DNA of 64,000 nucleotides from Piscinibacter defluvii. GTDB taxonomy: Bacteria > Pseudomonadota > Gammaproteobacteria > Burkholderiales > Burkholderiaceae_C. How positions within the stretch are numbered: position 1 is the stretch's first letter; each line of letters starts with the position of its first letter. Both the position numbers and the translations under genes were made by a program. The notes beneath the pieces were generated by a model. The model searched no databases. It saw nothing but the letters and a program-made list of their open reading frames with translations, and was not told the origin of the DNA. Where the stretch lies: the NCBI RefSeq assembly GCF_004011805.1, contig NZ_RCHJ01000013.1:1-64000 (forward strand), written 5' to 3'. Of the stretch, positions 51,797 to 62,713 are shown piece by piece.

Positions 51797-52458
51797 GGAT
51801 CGCCGCGCGGGCGGTGCTGTTCGACCTGGACGGCACCCTGATCGACAGCGCCCCCGACCTGGCGGGCACCGGCAACGACATGCGTGCGGCGCGCGGGCTG
51901 CCGCTGCTGCCGCTGGATCAGCTGCGGCCGATGGTCGGCGCCGGCGCCCGCGGCATGGTCGGGCGGGCCCTCGGCGTGGCGCCGGGGCAGGCCGAGTTCG
52001 AGGCGCTGCGCGACGAGTTCCTGCAGCGCTACGAGGCGCGCATGACGCGCGAGACACGTGTGTTCGAGGCGATCGAGCCGGTGCTCGTGGCGCTGGCCTC
52101 GCGACAGCGCCCCTGGGGCATCGTCACCAACAAGGTGACGCGCTACACCGAGCCCATCGTGCGTGCGCTCGGGCTGGCCGAGGCGGCGGCGGTGGTGGTG
52201 TGCGGCGACACCACGCCGCACGCCAAGCCGCACCCAGCCCCGCTGCTCGAGGCGGCGCGCCGCATCGGGCTCGAGCCGGGCGAGTGTGTCTACGTGGGCG
52301 ACGACCTGCGCGACGTGCAGGCCGGCCGGGCGGCCGGCATGGCCACCGTGGCCGCCGCCTGGGGCTACCTGGGCGACGGCGAGCCGATCGACGGCTGGGG
52401 CGCCGACCACGTGATCGCCGAACCCGGCGAGCTCTTGAACTTGCTGTCCCTGGCCTAA
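51793..52458 (+). CDS. gph: Phosphoglycolate phosphatase
   Basis: This 221-residue HAD hydrolase has the nucleophile motif [11 protein letters not shown] and motif [15 protein letters not shown]. It removes phosphate from 2-phosphoglycolate. Context after ubiG supports the assignment, though N-acetylmuramate-6-phosphate phosphatase (MupP) is an alternative for this family. It is translationally coupled to ubiG (ATGA). It is the last chromosomal protein gene before ssrA. Confidence 0.85.
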   Translation: MRIAARAVLFDLDGTLIDSAPDLAGTGNDMRAARGLPLLPLDQLRPMVGAGARGMVGRALGVAPGQAEFEALRDEFLQRYEARMTRETRVFEAIEPVLVALASRQRPWGIVTNKVTRYTEPIVRALGLAEAAAVVVCGDTTPHAKPHPAPLLEAARRIGLEPGECVYVGDDLRDVQAGRAAGMATVAAAWGYLGDGEPIDGWGADHVIAEPGELLNLLSLA

Positions 52459-52461
52459 ACT
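52435..52461 (+). promoter_or_regulatory. Candidate ssrA promoter
   Basis: TTGAAC and TAAACT are spaced 15 bp apart, with the mature tmRNA 5' end 10 bp after the -10 box. The boxes overlap the end of gph. Confidence 0.55.
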
Positions 52462-52470
52462 ACGCATCGA

Positions 52471-52841
52471 GGGGCTGACCTGGCTTCGACGTGGGTGCGG
52501 AGTCGGTTCAGGGCATGCCGAGCACCAGTAAGCTCGTAAATCCACTGGAAACAAAGTAACTGCGAACGACTCTTCGTACGCTCTCGCCGCTTAAAACCGG
52601 TGAGCCTCGCAACAGCTGGCCCATGGGCTGGGTCTGACGGGAAACCGGAGGACTGCGAGGTCATTCACATGGGATCGTCCTGAGCCGGGTCACTCGGCCC
52701 AGGATCAAATCAAGTGACTCGTGGTGACGGCAGCGTGCTGCTGCGCGGCCGGCACCATCAAACTCAAATCAGTCAGCTAAGCATGTAGAACTGGCCGGTG
52801 ATGGCTTGCGGACGGGGGTTCGATTCCCCCCAGCTCCACCA
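52471..52841 (+). ncRNA. ssrA: Transfer-messenger RNA (tmRNA)
   Basis: This RNA rescues stalled ribosomes. The alanyl-tRNA-like ends pair (GGGGCTG with CAGCTCC), an A discriminator and an encoded CCA finish the molecule, and the T-arm holds GGTTCGATTCC. The open frame starts at the GCG resume codon at 52562 and encodes ANDSSYALAA followed by TAA. The length of 371 bases is normal. A recombinase gene follows at once, so the 3' end serves as an integration site. Confidence 0.96.
52811..52841 (+). other. Probable attL of the accessory island (3' end of ssrA)
   Basis: The T-arm and acceptor end of ssrA, a common target of P4-type recombinases, directly precede the island's integrase. The matching attR copy was not seen in the window and should lie beyond its end. 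Confidence 0.65.
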
Positions 52842-52874
52842 AATGAGGCTCCGGCAGGGGCCAGAAGCGACCGA

Positions 52875-52908
52875 GGCGCTAAGTCAATCAACGACTTAGC
52901 GCCTTTTT
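52875..52908 (+). terminator. Terminator downstream of ssrA
   Basis: An 11-bp stem GGCGCTAAGTC / GACTTAGCGCC with loop AATCAAC is followed by five T residues. It lies 33 bp beyond the tmRNA CCA, on the island side of the presumed attachment site. Confidence 0.9.
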
Positions 52909-52924
52909 CGTGTCCACATGAGCC

Positions 52925-53012
52925 CGTACAACTGGGCTTGCATCCAGCAGTTCGACGTACAACAATCCGTACAAGCCGAGGTTCTGGTCTTGGCGACTGC
53001 GGGAGTTGTACG
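52925..53012. repeat. Candidate integrase arm-type binding sites
   Basis: CGTACAAC occurs at 52925 and 52956, CGTACAAG at 52967, and the reverse complement GTTGTACG at 53005, over the ribosome-site region of the integrase. Clustered short repeats between att and int are typical of recombinase arm sites, and the last copy could allow self-regulation. Confidence 0.55.
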
Positions 53013-53014
53013 AG

Positions 53015-54319
53015 ATGGCAGCGACAGGCAAGTTGACCGACAAGGCGATTCAGGCTGCCCTGAAGAGTGCGGCCACGGCGGGCAAGGCGAGGGCGCTGGG
53101 TGACGGCGGTGGGCTCATGCTGGAGGCCCAGCCGAGCGGCTCTGGCTGGTGGCGGCTGCGGTACAGCTTCGGTGGTCGCGAGAACCGCCTGAGCCTGGGC
53201 ACCTACCCGGAGGTGAGCCTGAAGGACGCGCGCCAGCGGCGCGACGAGGCGCGGAAGCTCGTCGCGGCCGGCACCGACCCCAGTGACGCGCGGAAAGCCG
53301 ACAAGGCAGCCGCGACTGCCAGCGCGGAGGCCAAGCGTCTTGCGGCTGCCGGCAAGCCCGGCCCTGGCACCTTTGAGTGCGTCGCCCGCGAGTGGCTGGA
53401 GACCGTGCATCAGGTCAAGGTTAGCGAGGGACACTCGGACCGCACACGTATCCGGTTCGAGCAGGACGTTTTTCCGTGGCTCGGCGCCCGGCCCATCGCC
53501 TCGATCGACGCGCCCGAACTGCTGACATGTCTCCGGCGTGTGACGGCGCGCGGCGCGATCGAGACGGCGCACCGCATCAAGGACGCCTGTTCTCAGGTGT
53601 TCCGGTTCGGAGTGGCGTCCGGCTACTGCGAGCGCAACCCGGCAGCCGATCTGCGAGACGCACTGCCTCCGGTGCCGACGCGACACCTTGCGGCCATCGT
53701 GGAGCCCAAGCGCGCTGCCGAACTGCTTCGGGCCATGATGGACTACAAGGGGCACCCGGTGACGCGCGCTGCTCTCGCACTATCGGCGCTCGTCTTCCTA
53801 CGGCCGGGTGAACTGCGCCAGCTCGAGTGGGCTTGGGTCGACCAGGAGCAGGCGGTGATCGTCGTGCCGTCGACCTTGATGAAGCGCCGCAAGGCCGAGA
53901 AGGTCAACGGCGCGCCGCACATAGTGCCGCTTGCCCGGCAGGCGCAGGCGATCCTGCGCGAACTCCACGCGCTCACGGGACATGGGCGCTACCTGTTCCC
54001 TTCGCTGCTCACCGGCGAGAGGCCGATGAGCGACAACACGGTTCGCGTCTCACTTCGTCGTATGGGCTACACCAACGACGACATGACGGCCCATGGGTTC
54101 CGAGCCATGGCACGCACGATGGCGGCAGAACGCCTGGGCGTCGCGCCTGAGGTGATCGAGGCGCAGCTGGCGCACGAGGTGGCCGACTCGCTCGGCCGCG
54201 CCTACAACCGCACGCAGTACCTTGAGCAGCGCCGGGAACTCATGCAGAAGTGGGCCGACTACCTTGACCGCCTTCGCGCAGGCGCGCAGGTGATCGAGAT
54301 GCCGAGCAAGCGGGCGTAG
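53015..54319 (+). CDS. P4-type tyrosine recombinase / integrase
   Basis: This 434-residue protein has an N-terminal DUF4102 arm-binding domain (ALGDGGGLMLEAQPSGSGWW, RLSLGTYPEVSLKDARQRRD), a core-binding domain and a catalytic domain. The catalytic residues are R263 (FLRPGELRQLEW), H360 and R363 (TAHGFRAMART), H387 and nucleophile Y397 (RAYNRTQYL). It inserts and excises the island at ssrA. GGGAG precedes the ATG; a TTG three codons upstream is possible. The sequence looks intact. Confidence 0.94.
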   Translation: MAATGKLTDKAIQAALKSAATAGKARALGDGGGLMLEAQPSGSGWWRLRYSFGGRENRLSLGTYPEVSLKDARQRRDEARKLVAAGTDPSDARKADKAAATASAEAKRLAAAGKPGPGTFECVAREWLETVHQVKVSEGHSDRTRIRFEQDVFPWLGARPIASIDAPELLTCLRRVTARGAIETAHRIKDACSQVFRFGVASGYCERNPAADLRDALPPVPTRHLAAIVEPKRAAELLRAMMDYKGHPVTRAALALSALVFLRPGELRQLEWAWVDQEQAVIVVPSTLMKRRKAEKVNGAPHIVPLARQAQAILRELHALTGHGRYLFPSLLTGERPMSDNTVRVSLRRMGYTNDDMTAHGFRAMARTMAAERLGVAPEVIEAQLAHEVADSLGRAYNRTQYLEQRRELMQKWADYLDRLRAGAQVIEMPSKRA

Positions 54320-54364
54320 GTCGCAAGCCGTCGAGGGAACTACGCCGCAGAACCGCTGCCGGCG

Positions 54365-57877
<3,513 letters not shown>

Positions 57878-58043
57878 GGCGCAAGATCATAGAGGCGCCT
57901 CGGATTGGTTCACTCACGGCTGGCGCGTCTTGCGAATTGCGTCGCGACCCCAACGCAGAGTGATTTGTGCGCTGCGCGGCACGAGCCCGAGCGGCCGGGG
58001 CGCGGGAGTTCTGGTCCCGATGCCCCGAACCCTCGCGCCTGCT

Positions 58044-58409
58044 TCAGCCATTGTTGCGGGGCAACCTGCGGATCGCTCGATCCATCACCGGCACAAGTGC
58101 GCCTTGAAGCTCACCTTCCAGCAGTTGGGCGATCCAGCCCGCGCTCGACTCAACGCGCTCTACCAGCCGCACGCGGTTGTCGGTCGGCCCATACCGAAGC
58201 GCCAACACCACGTCGCCCGGTTTCAGCGGGGCCGCCTGCCTGATCGGCCTGACGTTGGCCGGGAGCGAACCGCGCCGGCGAGATTGAGTCACCGCCGGTC
58301 GGTTGTCCGGATGGAGGCAGATGACATTGGGCGCCAGCATCCGGCGCATCGTTGCGGCCCCGGGCTTCGCCGAAGCGCTCGACTGCGGTACATTGTTCCG
58401 AGCTTCCAT
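58044..58409 (-). CDS. Hypothetical island protein
   Basis: No family was recognised in these 121 residues. The C-terminal half (PLKPGDVVLALRYGPTDNRV) looks like a small beta-rich fold and the N-terminal half is basic and disordered-looking. A perfect AGGAGG five bases before the ATG makes it a very likely real gene. It lies upstream of the restriction-modification gene on the same strand, separated from it by 166 bp with nothing visible. Confidence 0.65.
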   Translation of the reverse strand: MEARNNVPQSSASAKPGAATMRRMLAPNVICLHPDNRPAVTQSRRRGSLPANVRPIRQAAPLKPGDVVLALRYGPTDNRVRLVERVESSAGWIAQLLEGELQGALVPVMDRAIRRLPRNNG

Positions 58410-58509
58410 TCGATCCTCCTATGATCGTTGGGAGTCAGAGGGTCGGGAGCGTTGGCGCGCTGCCGGCCCTCGTTCTTTGCCCCGCCCTTCGCCGCGGGGT
58501 TTGGCGTAT

Positions 58510-58698
58510 TCACTCCTTCGGTTCGCGAGCCTTGTCGATGCGTTCGCGGACCCAGGGCGCCCCGCCCAGCCTGTCCAGCTTCTCCCGCTGCGACTCGCTC
58601 ATCTTCATCGACCAAATCACGGTGCGCTCGTCTGCATGAAGGGGCTTGCGACCAGCCTTCTTGCGGCTGCCGCCCCATGTGCTCTTCGCCTTCTCCAT
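58510..58698 (-). CDS. Small ribbon-helix-helix-like protein
   Basis: This 62-residue basic protein has a disordered N-terminus (STWGGSRKKAGRKPLHADER), then TVIWSMKMS as a likely strand and two helices (ESQREKLDRLG and APWVRERIDKA), the order seen in CopG/Arc DNA-binding proteins. A palindrome AATACGTATT sits 13 bp before its start, so it may repress itself. The assignment is structural inference. Confidence 0.65.
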   Translation of the reverse strand: MEKAKSTWGGSRKKAGRKPLHADERTVIWSMKMSESQREKLDRLGGAPWVRERIDKAREPKE

Positions 58699-58710
58699 GT
58701 TGTTTATGGT

Positions 58711-58720
58711 AATACGTATT
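58711..58720. promoter_or_regulatory. Candidate operator AATACGTATT
   Basis: This perfect 10-bp palindrome lies in an unusually AT-rich stretch just upstream of the small ribbon-helix-helix-like gene, where its promoter should be. Confidence 0.5.
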
Positions 58721-58831
58721 CAAGACAAAGCAAGCACTTTCGCGCGGTGCCGTTGAGCGCAAACACCAACGTGATTGGCGCCGTTGGGAGAATGCGGCGA
58801 CGCACCGATTCCGGGGCGAAGGGGGTAGCCA

Positions 58832-59362
58832 ATGCCGCGTCGAACGACTCGCGTGCCCGATGACTTCAGGGACGAGATGCGACGCCTCGAAACGGAGCTG
58901 TTCCTGGCGCGTCAGACGATCCTCGACCTGTTGCCGGTGGATCGCCGCAAGCTGCTCGATGCGAGCTACTACTGCGACACCATGAGCGACTTCGACGAGT
59001 GGATGCTGTGGGCCGTCCGTTCGCTCGTCGACTTGGCTGAGAAGTTCCCGGGCGAGGAGATGGGCGGCGAGCCTGGCACGTTTAGGGCGCGGTGTCCCCT
59101 CTGCGGAGACGGCGCCATGTCTCCTGATGTTGAGGGGTTCCAACTGCCGGGCGGACTGGTGCGACACCTGCGTGGCACCAACGGAAGCGCTCGCTGTGGG
59201 GTGATGCGCGCAGTGGTCGAGGGCTGCCTAGAGTCGATCCGAGCGCATGAGGCTGGAGAGCCGCGCATCATCTGGGAGGACCGCACACCCCCATGGAAGG
59301 AGACTCCAGTCCAGCCTCTGTCGCGTCCGATCGCAACGGTCATCGAGATTCGAAGGAGCTGA
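58832..59362 (+). CDS. Hypothetical island protein with zinc-finger-like motif
   Basis: No named family was recognised in these 176 residues. The N-terminal half is an acidic helical region. The C-terminal half has RCPLCGDGAMS, then GGLVRHLRG and ARCGVMRAVV, a CxxC...H...C arrangement that could bind zinc. GGGGG lies before the ATG. The last 23 bp overlap the decayed gene on the other strand. Confidence 0.65.
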   Translation: MPRRTTRVPDDFRDEMRRLETELFLARQTILDLLPVDRRKLLDASYYCDTMSDFDEWMLWAVRSLVDLAEKFPGEEMGGEPGTFRARCPLCGDGAMSPDVEGFQLPGGLVRHLRGTNGSARCGVMRAVVEGCLESIRAHEAGEPRIIWEDRTPPWKETPVQPLSRPIATVIEIRRS

Positions 59363-59828
59363 AGCCGCCAGGCGGCAGGCTGGAAGCCTCCGGCCCAAGT
59401 GGAGCCGGCTCCACTTCCAGCTCGGGACTGGAGCCGGGCTCCACTGGTCGTGGTCGGACGGAGCCGATTGGCCAGCGGATTGCGACTCCCACGTCGCCGT
59501 GCGCTTCCTGGGCCACTTGCTCGGCGTCTGTGGGCGGCGCGGGCGGCGCAACCGGAGCCGGGGTGGCGACTGGAGCCGGCTCCACCTGCTTGACCGCGCT
59601 CTTGGCCCGGTTCTCGCTGCGCTTCTGCGCGGTGACCGGGTTGCGCACCGAGGCGACGAACGTGTGGGAGACGGCGCACGCCTTGGCGATCTCCCGATCG
59701 CTCCACTGGCCCCACTCGGGGTCATCGAGCATCGTGCGCACCACCTTGCGCTTGTCCTCGGTCGTGCGGCGCAGGCCGTGGTCGGCGTTCGTGCCGAGCG
59801 AGAACAGGATCGCGCTGCGCTGCCGCTC
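59340..59828 (-). pseudogene. Remnant of a ParB-like/StrR-like helix-turn-helix gene
   Basis: The recognisable part reads ERQRSAILFSLGTNADHGLR, then KRKVVRTMLDDPEWGQWSDR and the helix-turn-helix EIAKACAVSHTFVASVRN, followed by a Pro/Glu-rich tail. In intact relatives an N-terminal ParB domain precedes this. Here the similar region begins upstream of any usable start codon, and just before it the likely continuation (SPAAVQAEVLT) lies in another frame. This suggests loss of the 5' part plus a one-base frameshift. A short protein from an internal GTG/ATG near 59750 is still possible. Confidence 0.6.
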
Positions 59829-59963
59829 GTGAGCACCTCGGCCTGAACCGCGGCCGGGGATTCGATCCCGAAGGGGTTGCCCCCCGCGCTGGTCCTGGTG
59901 GAATCAAGCGGCCCCAACTGCCCGCGTGGGCAATTGCGCGGCAAACATACCGGAGAGACTGCG

Positions 59964-60284
59964 ATGCAGGAGAAGATCAAGGAACGAGCGTTGCCGATGC
60001 TGATGTCCGACGACGATGCATGGGTCGACGTTCAAGCTGTGCGGAGGCTGACCTCGATGTCCGTCAGCCTGATCTACGAACAACTCGCCTCGGGCCACTT
60101 TCCCGAGCCGGTGATCCGGAAGCCGCGCTTCACGAGATGGCGCGTCGGTTCGATCAAGGACTTCATGCGACGGTGCGAACAAGCGGCGGCTGCCGACAGT
60201 CGCGCTGCCTCCGAGTTGAAGGCGCGTGCGGCGACCGCAAGCGCCGCGGCCAAGGCCAAGCGAGTAGCTGGGGCGCCGACGTGA
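59964..60284 (+). CDS. AlpA-family regulator / excisionase-like protein
   Basis: This 106-residue protein has a MerR-like winged helix typical of AlpA: VDVQAVRRLTSMSVSLIYEQ, then PEPVIRKPRFTRWRVGSIKD. AlpA proteins activate integrase genes or act in excision in P4-like elements. A GGAGAG site precedes the ATG, which was preferred over an earlier in-frame ATG. Its stop overlaps the next gene's start (GTGA), so it heads a coupled operon. Confidence 0.88.
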   Translation: MQEKIKERALPMLMSDDDAWVDVQAVRRLTSMSVSLIYEQLASGHFPEPVIRKPRFTRWRVGSIKDFMRRCEQAAAADSRAASELKARAATASAAAKAKRVAGAPT

Positions 60285-60988
60285 CGTACGCGATCGTGGC
60301 GCACTCCCGGCAGTCGGGTGAGCTCGGCATCGCAGTGGCTACCGCATTGCCGGCTGTCGGTGGTGTCGTGCCGCATGTCGAAGCGGGCGTCGGTGCCGTG
60401 GCCTTCCAAGGGCAGCCCGATCCTCGGTTGGTGACGCAGATGCTCGATCGCCTGCGCGCGGGCGACGCCGCGGAGACTGCGATGCGCATGGTGCTCGCCC
60501 AGGACCCTCACCGCGCCGCTCGCCAAGTGGGCATGGTTGACGCGCGCGGACGCCCACACGGCTGGACGGGGTCCAGATGCACGCGATGGGCAGGCCACTC
60601 CATCGACGGCTCGTTCGTCTTGCTCGGGAACACGCTTGCCGGCCCCGGCGTTCTGCGCGCGATGGCCCACGCGATGCAGTCCAGCGCGCACCTGCCTCTC
60701 GCGGAGCAGCTGCTGATGGCGCTCTCGGCCGGTGACGCGGCGGGTGGCGATAGACGCGGCCGAAGGTCAGCAGCGCTGAAAGTCAGCGGCGCGGCGCGGC
60801 ACGCGATGCTCGATCTTCGCGCCGACGACGACCCGGACCCAGTGCAGCAACTGCGACGCGCCTACGTCGGCGCCGTGCGTCAGCCGCCTGCCCGTTCGCC
60901 CGCCGGCGGACGCATGGCGGTGTTCGCCTCGCGCGGAGTGCAGGTCCCTCAGGACGCGTCGGCCCCGCCGCTCCCGGGAGCACTTTGA
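60281..60988 (+). CDS. DUF1028 Ntn-hydrolase-like protein
   Basis: This 235-residue protein matches DUF1028 along most of its length: TYAIVAHSRQSGELGIAVAT, VEAGVGAVAFQGQPDPRL, RQVGMVDARGRPHGWTGSRC, GNTLAGPGVLRAMA and the AGGDRRGRRSAAL and DDDPDPVQQLRRAY blocks. The family has an Ntn-hydrolase fold and no settled function. Thr2, exposed after Met removal, is the candidate nucleophile. The GTG start overlaps the AlpA stop by 4 bp. Such a gene inside a P4-like island is unexpected. Confidence 0.85.
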   Translation: MTYAIVAHSRQSGELGIAVATALPAVGGVVPHVEAGVGAVAFQGQPDPRLVTQMLDRLRAGDAAETAMRMVLAQDPHRAARQVGMVDARGRPHGWTGSRCTRWAGHSIDGSFVLLGNTLAGPGVLRAMAHAMQSSAHLPLAEQLLMALSAGDAAGGDRRGRRSAALKVSGAARHAMLDLRADDDPDPVQQLRRAYVGAVRQPPARSPAGGRMAVFASRGVQVPQDASAPPLPGAL

Positions 60989-61224
60989 TGACGGCTACGG
61001 CACGGGCATCGCCGCCCGAAAAGAACGACGGCCACGACGCCTGCCAGCGTCCGGCCGCCTTGGGGTACTACTCGAACAGTTGCGATTGTGCCGAGAACGG
61101 TGCGGGAAGCCAAGCGCGCCGCGGCGCTGTGATTGGCGTCCGCGCGCACCCCGGCACGAGCCTGCGTGCACGACGCAGAGCCACGGGAGCCAACCCCTGC
61201 GCTATTCGGGGGTGCGCCCCATGA
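60988..61224 (+). CDS. Small hypothetical island protein
   Basis: No family was recognised in these 78 residues, which are rich in Ala, Arg and Cys. The case for it is position: its ATG overlaps the DUF1028 stop by one base (TGATG) and its stop overlaps the next start by four (ATGA). Composition alone would not support it, so it may be a coupling frame rather than a working protein. Confidence 0.4.
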   Translation: MTATARASPPEKNDGHDACQRPAALGYYSNSCDCAENGAGSQARRGAVIGVRAHPGTSLRARRRATGANPCAIRGCAP

Positions 61225-62096
61225 GCCGAGAAGACAAGGCGACACAGCGGCACGCAGATCGCCTCCGCTTTGACAAGATCAAGGCGGCGCAGGAAGGACG
61301 CGACGGCAAGACGCACGTACCGCTCCCGCATGTCGTTCTAGATAGTCCTGGGTGGCGGCGGGCCTCTCCTCAGGCGCGCGCCCTGCTCCTGGATTTCGTT
61401 GCGCCGCTCTTCCGCGGCGGTGGCGGCAGTGAGCCCGGACGGCCCAACGGTGGGCTCATGATCGAGTGGGAGCAGCGATTGGTGCCCAGGGGCTGGAAGT
61501 CAAAGTCGGTGGTGGGCAAGTGCGTGCGGGAGTTGGTTGCGTGCGGCCTGCTTTGCCTCACGCGTCAGGGCGCGCGCCGGCGCCCAGGTCTCTATGCGGC
61601 GACGTGGCTGGCGCTCGGGACCGGTGGCGACTACCAGCTTGAGATCGACCCGTTGCTTTGGGACCGCGTACACCGCGGCGCCTACATGCGGCCCAACAAG
61701 CCGGTAGCTCTGCCGAAGGTGGATCGGACGGCTAAGGCGCGTGCGGCTCGTGCCGCGAAGCACCCCCGCAAGAACGATTCCCTTGGACTGTCGAACAGTG
61801 CCAAGAGCCACGGCTATGGACTGTCGGACAGTCAACCGCATGTGAGCAATGGACTGTCGGGCAGTCCAAAGGGCGCCACAAAGCATCCACCGAGTGGACT
61901 GTCGGACAGTCGCTCTCTAGAGCATTGCCATCTGCGGCGGCGATCTGCGGTGCACGCGGCGACTGACGCGAAGCCGGCTGTCGCGCTGCCGATCGCGGCT
62001 GACCATGACGCAACGATTGCCCGGCGACCCTGGGTGTTGCCGGACGGCTTGCAGCCTGCGCTCACGCCCGCGACTCTCGAAACCATGGAGGACTGA
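61221..62096 (+). CDS. Winged-helix-like protein with in-gene palindromic repeats
   Basis: This 291-residue protein begins with a region like phage and plasmid replication-associated winged-helix proteins (LPHVVLDSPGWRRASPQARA, then WKSKSVVGKCVRELVACGLL). The middle is basic. Residues about 188-232 hold four copies of GLS(N/D/G)S encoded by palindromic DNA. The tail is Ala/Pro-rich. A role in replication initiation is inferred from the fold and repeats, not shown. It is coupled to its neighbours in the operon. Confidence 0.65.
   Translation: MSREDKATQRHADRLRFDKIKAAQEGRDGKTHVPLPHVVLDSPGWRRASPQARALLLDFVAPLFRGGGGSEPGRPNGGLMIEWEQRLVPRGWKSKSVVGKCVRELVACGLLCLTRQGARRRPGLYAATWLALGTGGDYQLEIDPLLWDRVHRGAYMRPNKPVALPKVDRTAKARAARAAKHPRKNDSLGLSNSAKSHGYGLSDSQPHVSNGLSGSPKGATKHPPSGLSDSRSLEHCHLRRRSAVHAATDAKPAVALPIAADHDATIARRPWVLPDGLQPALTPATLETMED
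61785..61911. repeat. Four palindromic repeats inside the winged-helix-like gene
   Basis: The core is GACTGTC-G-GACAGTC. Copies start at 61785, 61818, 61851 and 61896, spaced 33, 33 and 45 bp, so all lie in the same reading frame. The second and fourth are perfect; the third has one mismatch and an extra pair; the first has two mismatches. They look like iterons or operator sites. Confidence 0.85.
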
Positions 62097-62099
62097 CCC

Positions 62100-62648
62100 G
62101 TGCTCGCCTATCCCATCACCCAAGGCCTGCGCGCGCCGCTCCGTGGCGTCCCGAGGCTCGACATCCGAACGGGAATCGCTGAGCCGGATACGATCCCCCG
62201 TCGCGGTGCCGGTGTCGTGCGCCTGTCCGGGGGCAACGTGGCCTCCTTCCGGGTCGAGCGGGAGGCCGTGTGCATCGAACACTCGCTGTTCGGGCCGCTG
62301 GTCCGACAACGACTTCCGATCGTGAGGATGCCGTTCGGAACGCCGCGCGAGAGGCTGGTGTGCCGCTGCGGCGATGCCAGCGTCTTGTTCTACGCCCGAC
62401 CCGGCGTGGGCTTCGTCTGCAAGAGGTGCGCAGGCAAGTTCTGCGACTCGCCCGAGCAGGCCGACGTGCACGACCTCTTGCATGAGCGACAGGGGATCCT
62501 GCGCAGGCTCGGCCTCGTCACTGGCCGCGGCGAATGGGTGCATGTCAAGCCGACCAAGCTGAGCGCCGACGAGCGAGCTGAGCTCAAGGCGGAGCTCGAT
62601 CGCGTGGAGGCGACGCTGAGGACCACGATCCTCGAAGGAGATCGGTGA
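62100..62648 (+). CDS. Hypothetical island protein with zinc-ribbon motif
   Basis: No named family was recognised in these 182 residues. Residues about 86-115 contain VCRCGDAS and FVCKRCAGKFC, a CxC plus CxxC pattern that could bind zinc. The C-terminal third is a charged helix (LSADERAELKAELDRVEATL). The start is GTG with GGAGG 8 bases upstream. It lies 3 bp after the winged-helix-like gene. Confidence 0.65.
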   Translation: MLAYPITQGLRAPLRGVPRLDIRTGIAEPDTIPRRGAGVVRLSGGNVASFRVEREAVCIEHSLFGPLVRQRLPIVRMPFGTPRERLVCRCGDASVLFYARPGVGFVCKRCAGKFCDSPEQADVHDLLHERQGILRRLGLVTGRGEWVHVKPTKLSADERAELKAELDRVEATLRTTILEGDR

Positions 62649-62713
62649 TGCGGTCGCACGGTGGCCTTCGACTCGCCCAGGCATCTTCGATTTCAGGCGA
62701 GGCAGCCCGATGA
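62648..62713 (+). CDS. 21-codon linking frame
   Basis: This short frame begins in TGATG with the preceding stop and ends in ATGA with the next start, so it could carry ribosomes from one gene to the next. The encoded peptide (MRSHGGLRLAQASSISGEAA, plus Arg) has no recognisable feature. Confidence 0.25.
   Translation: MRSHGGLRLAQASSISGEAAR

Noticed and set aside
59247-59846. Plus-strand frames opposite the ParB-like remnant
   Set aside because: The recognisable helix-turn-helix is on the minus strand, and the plus-strand translations match nothing.
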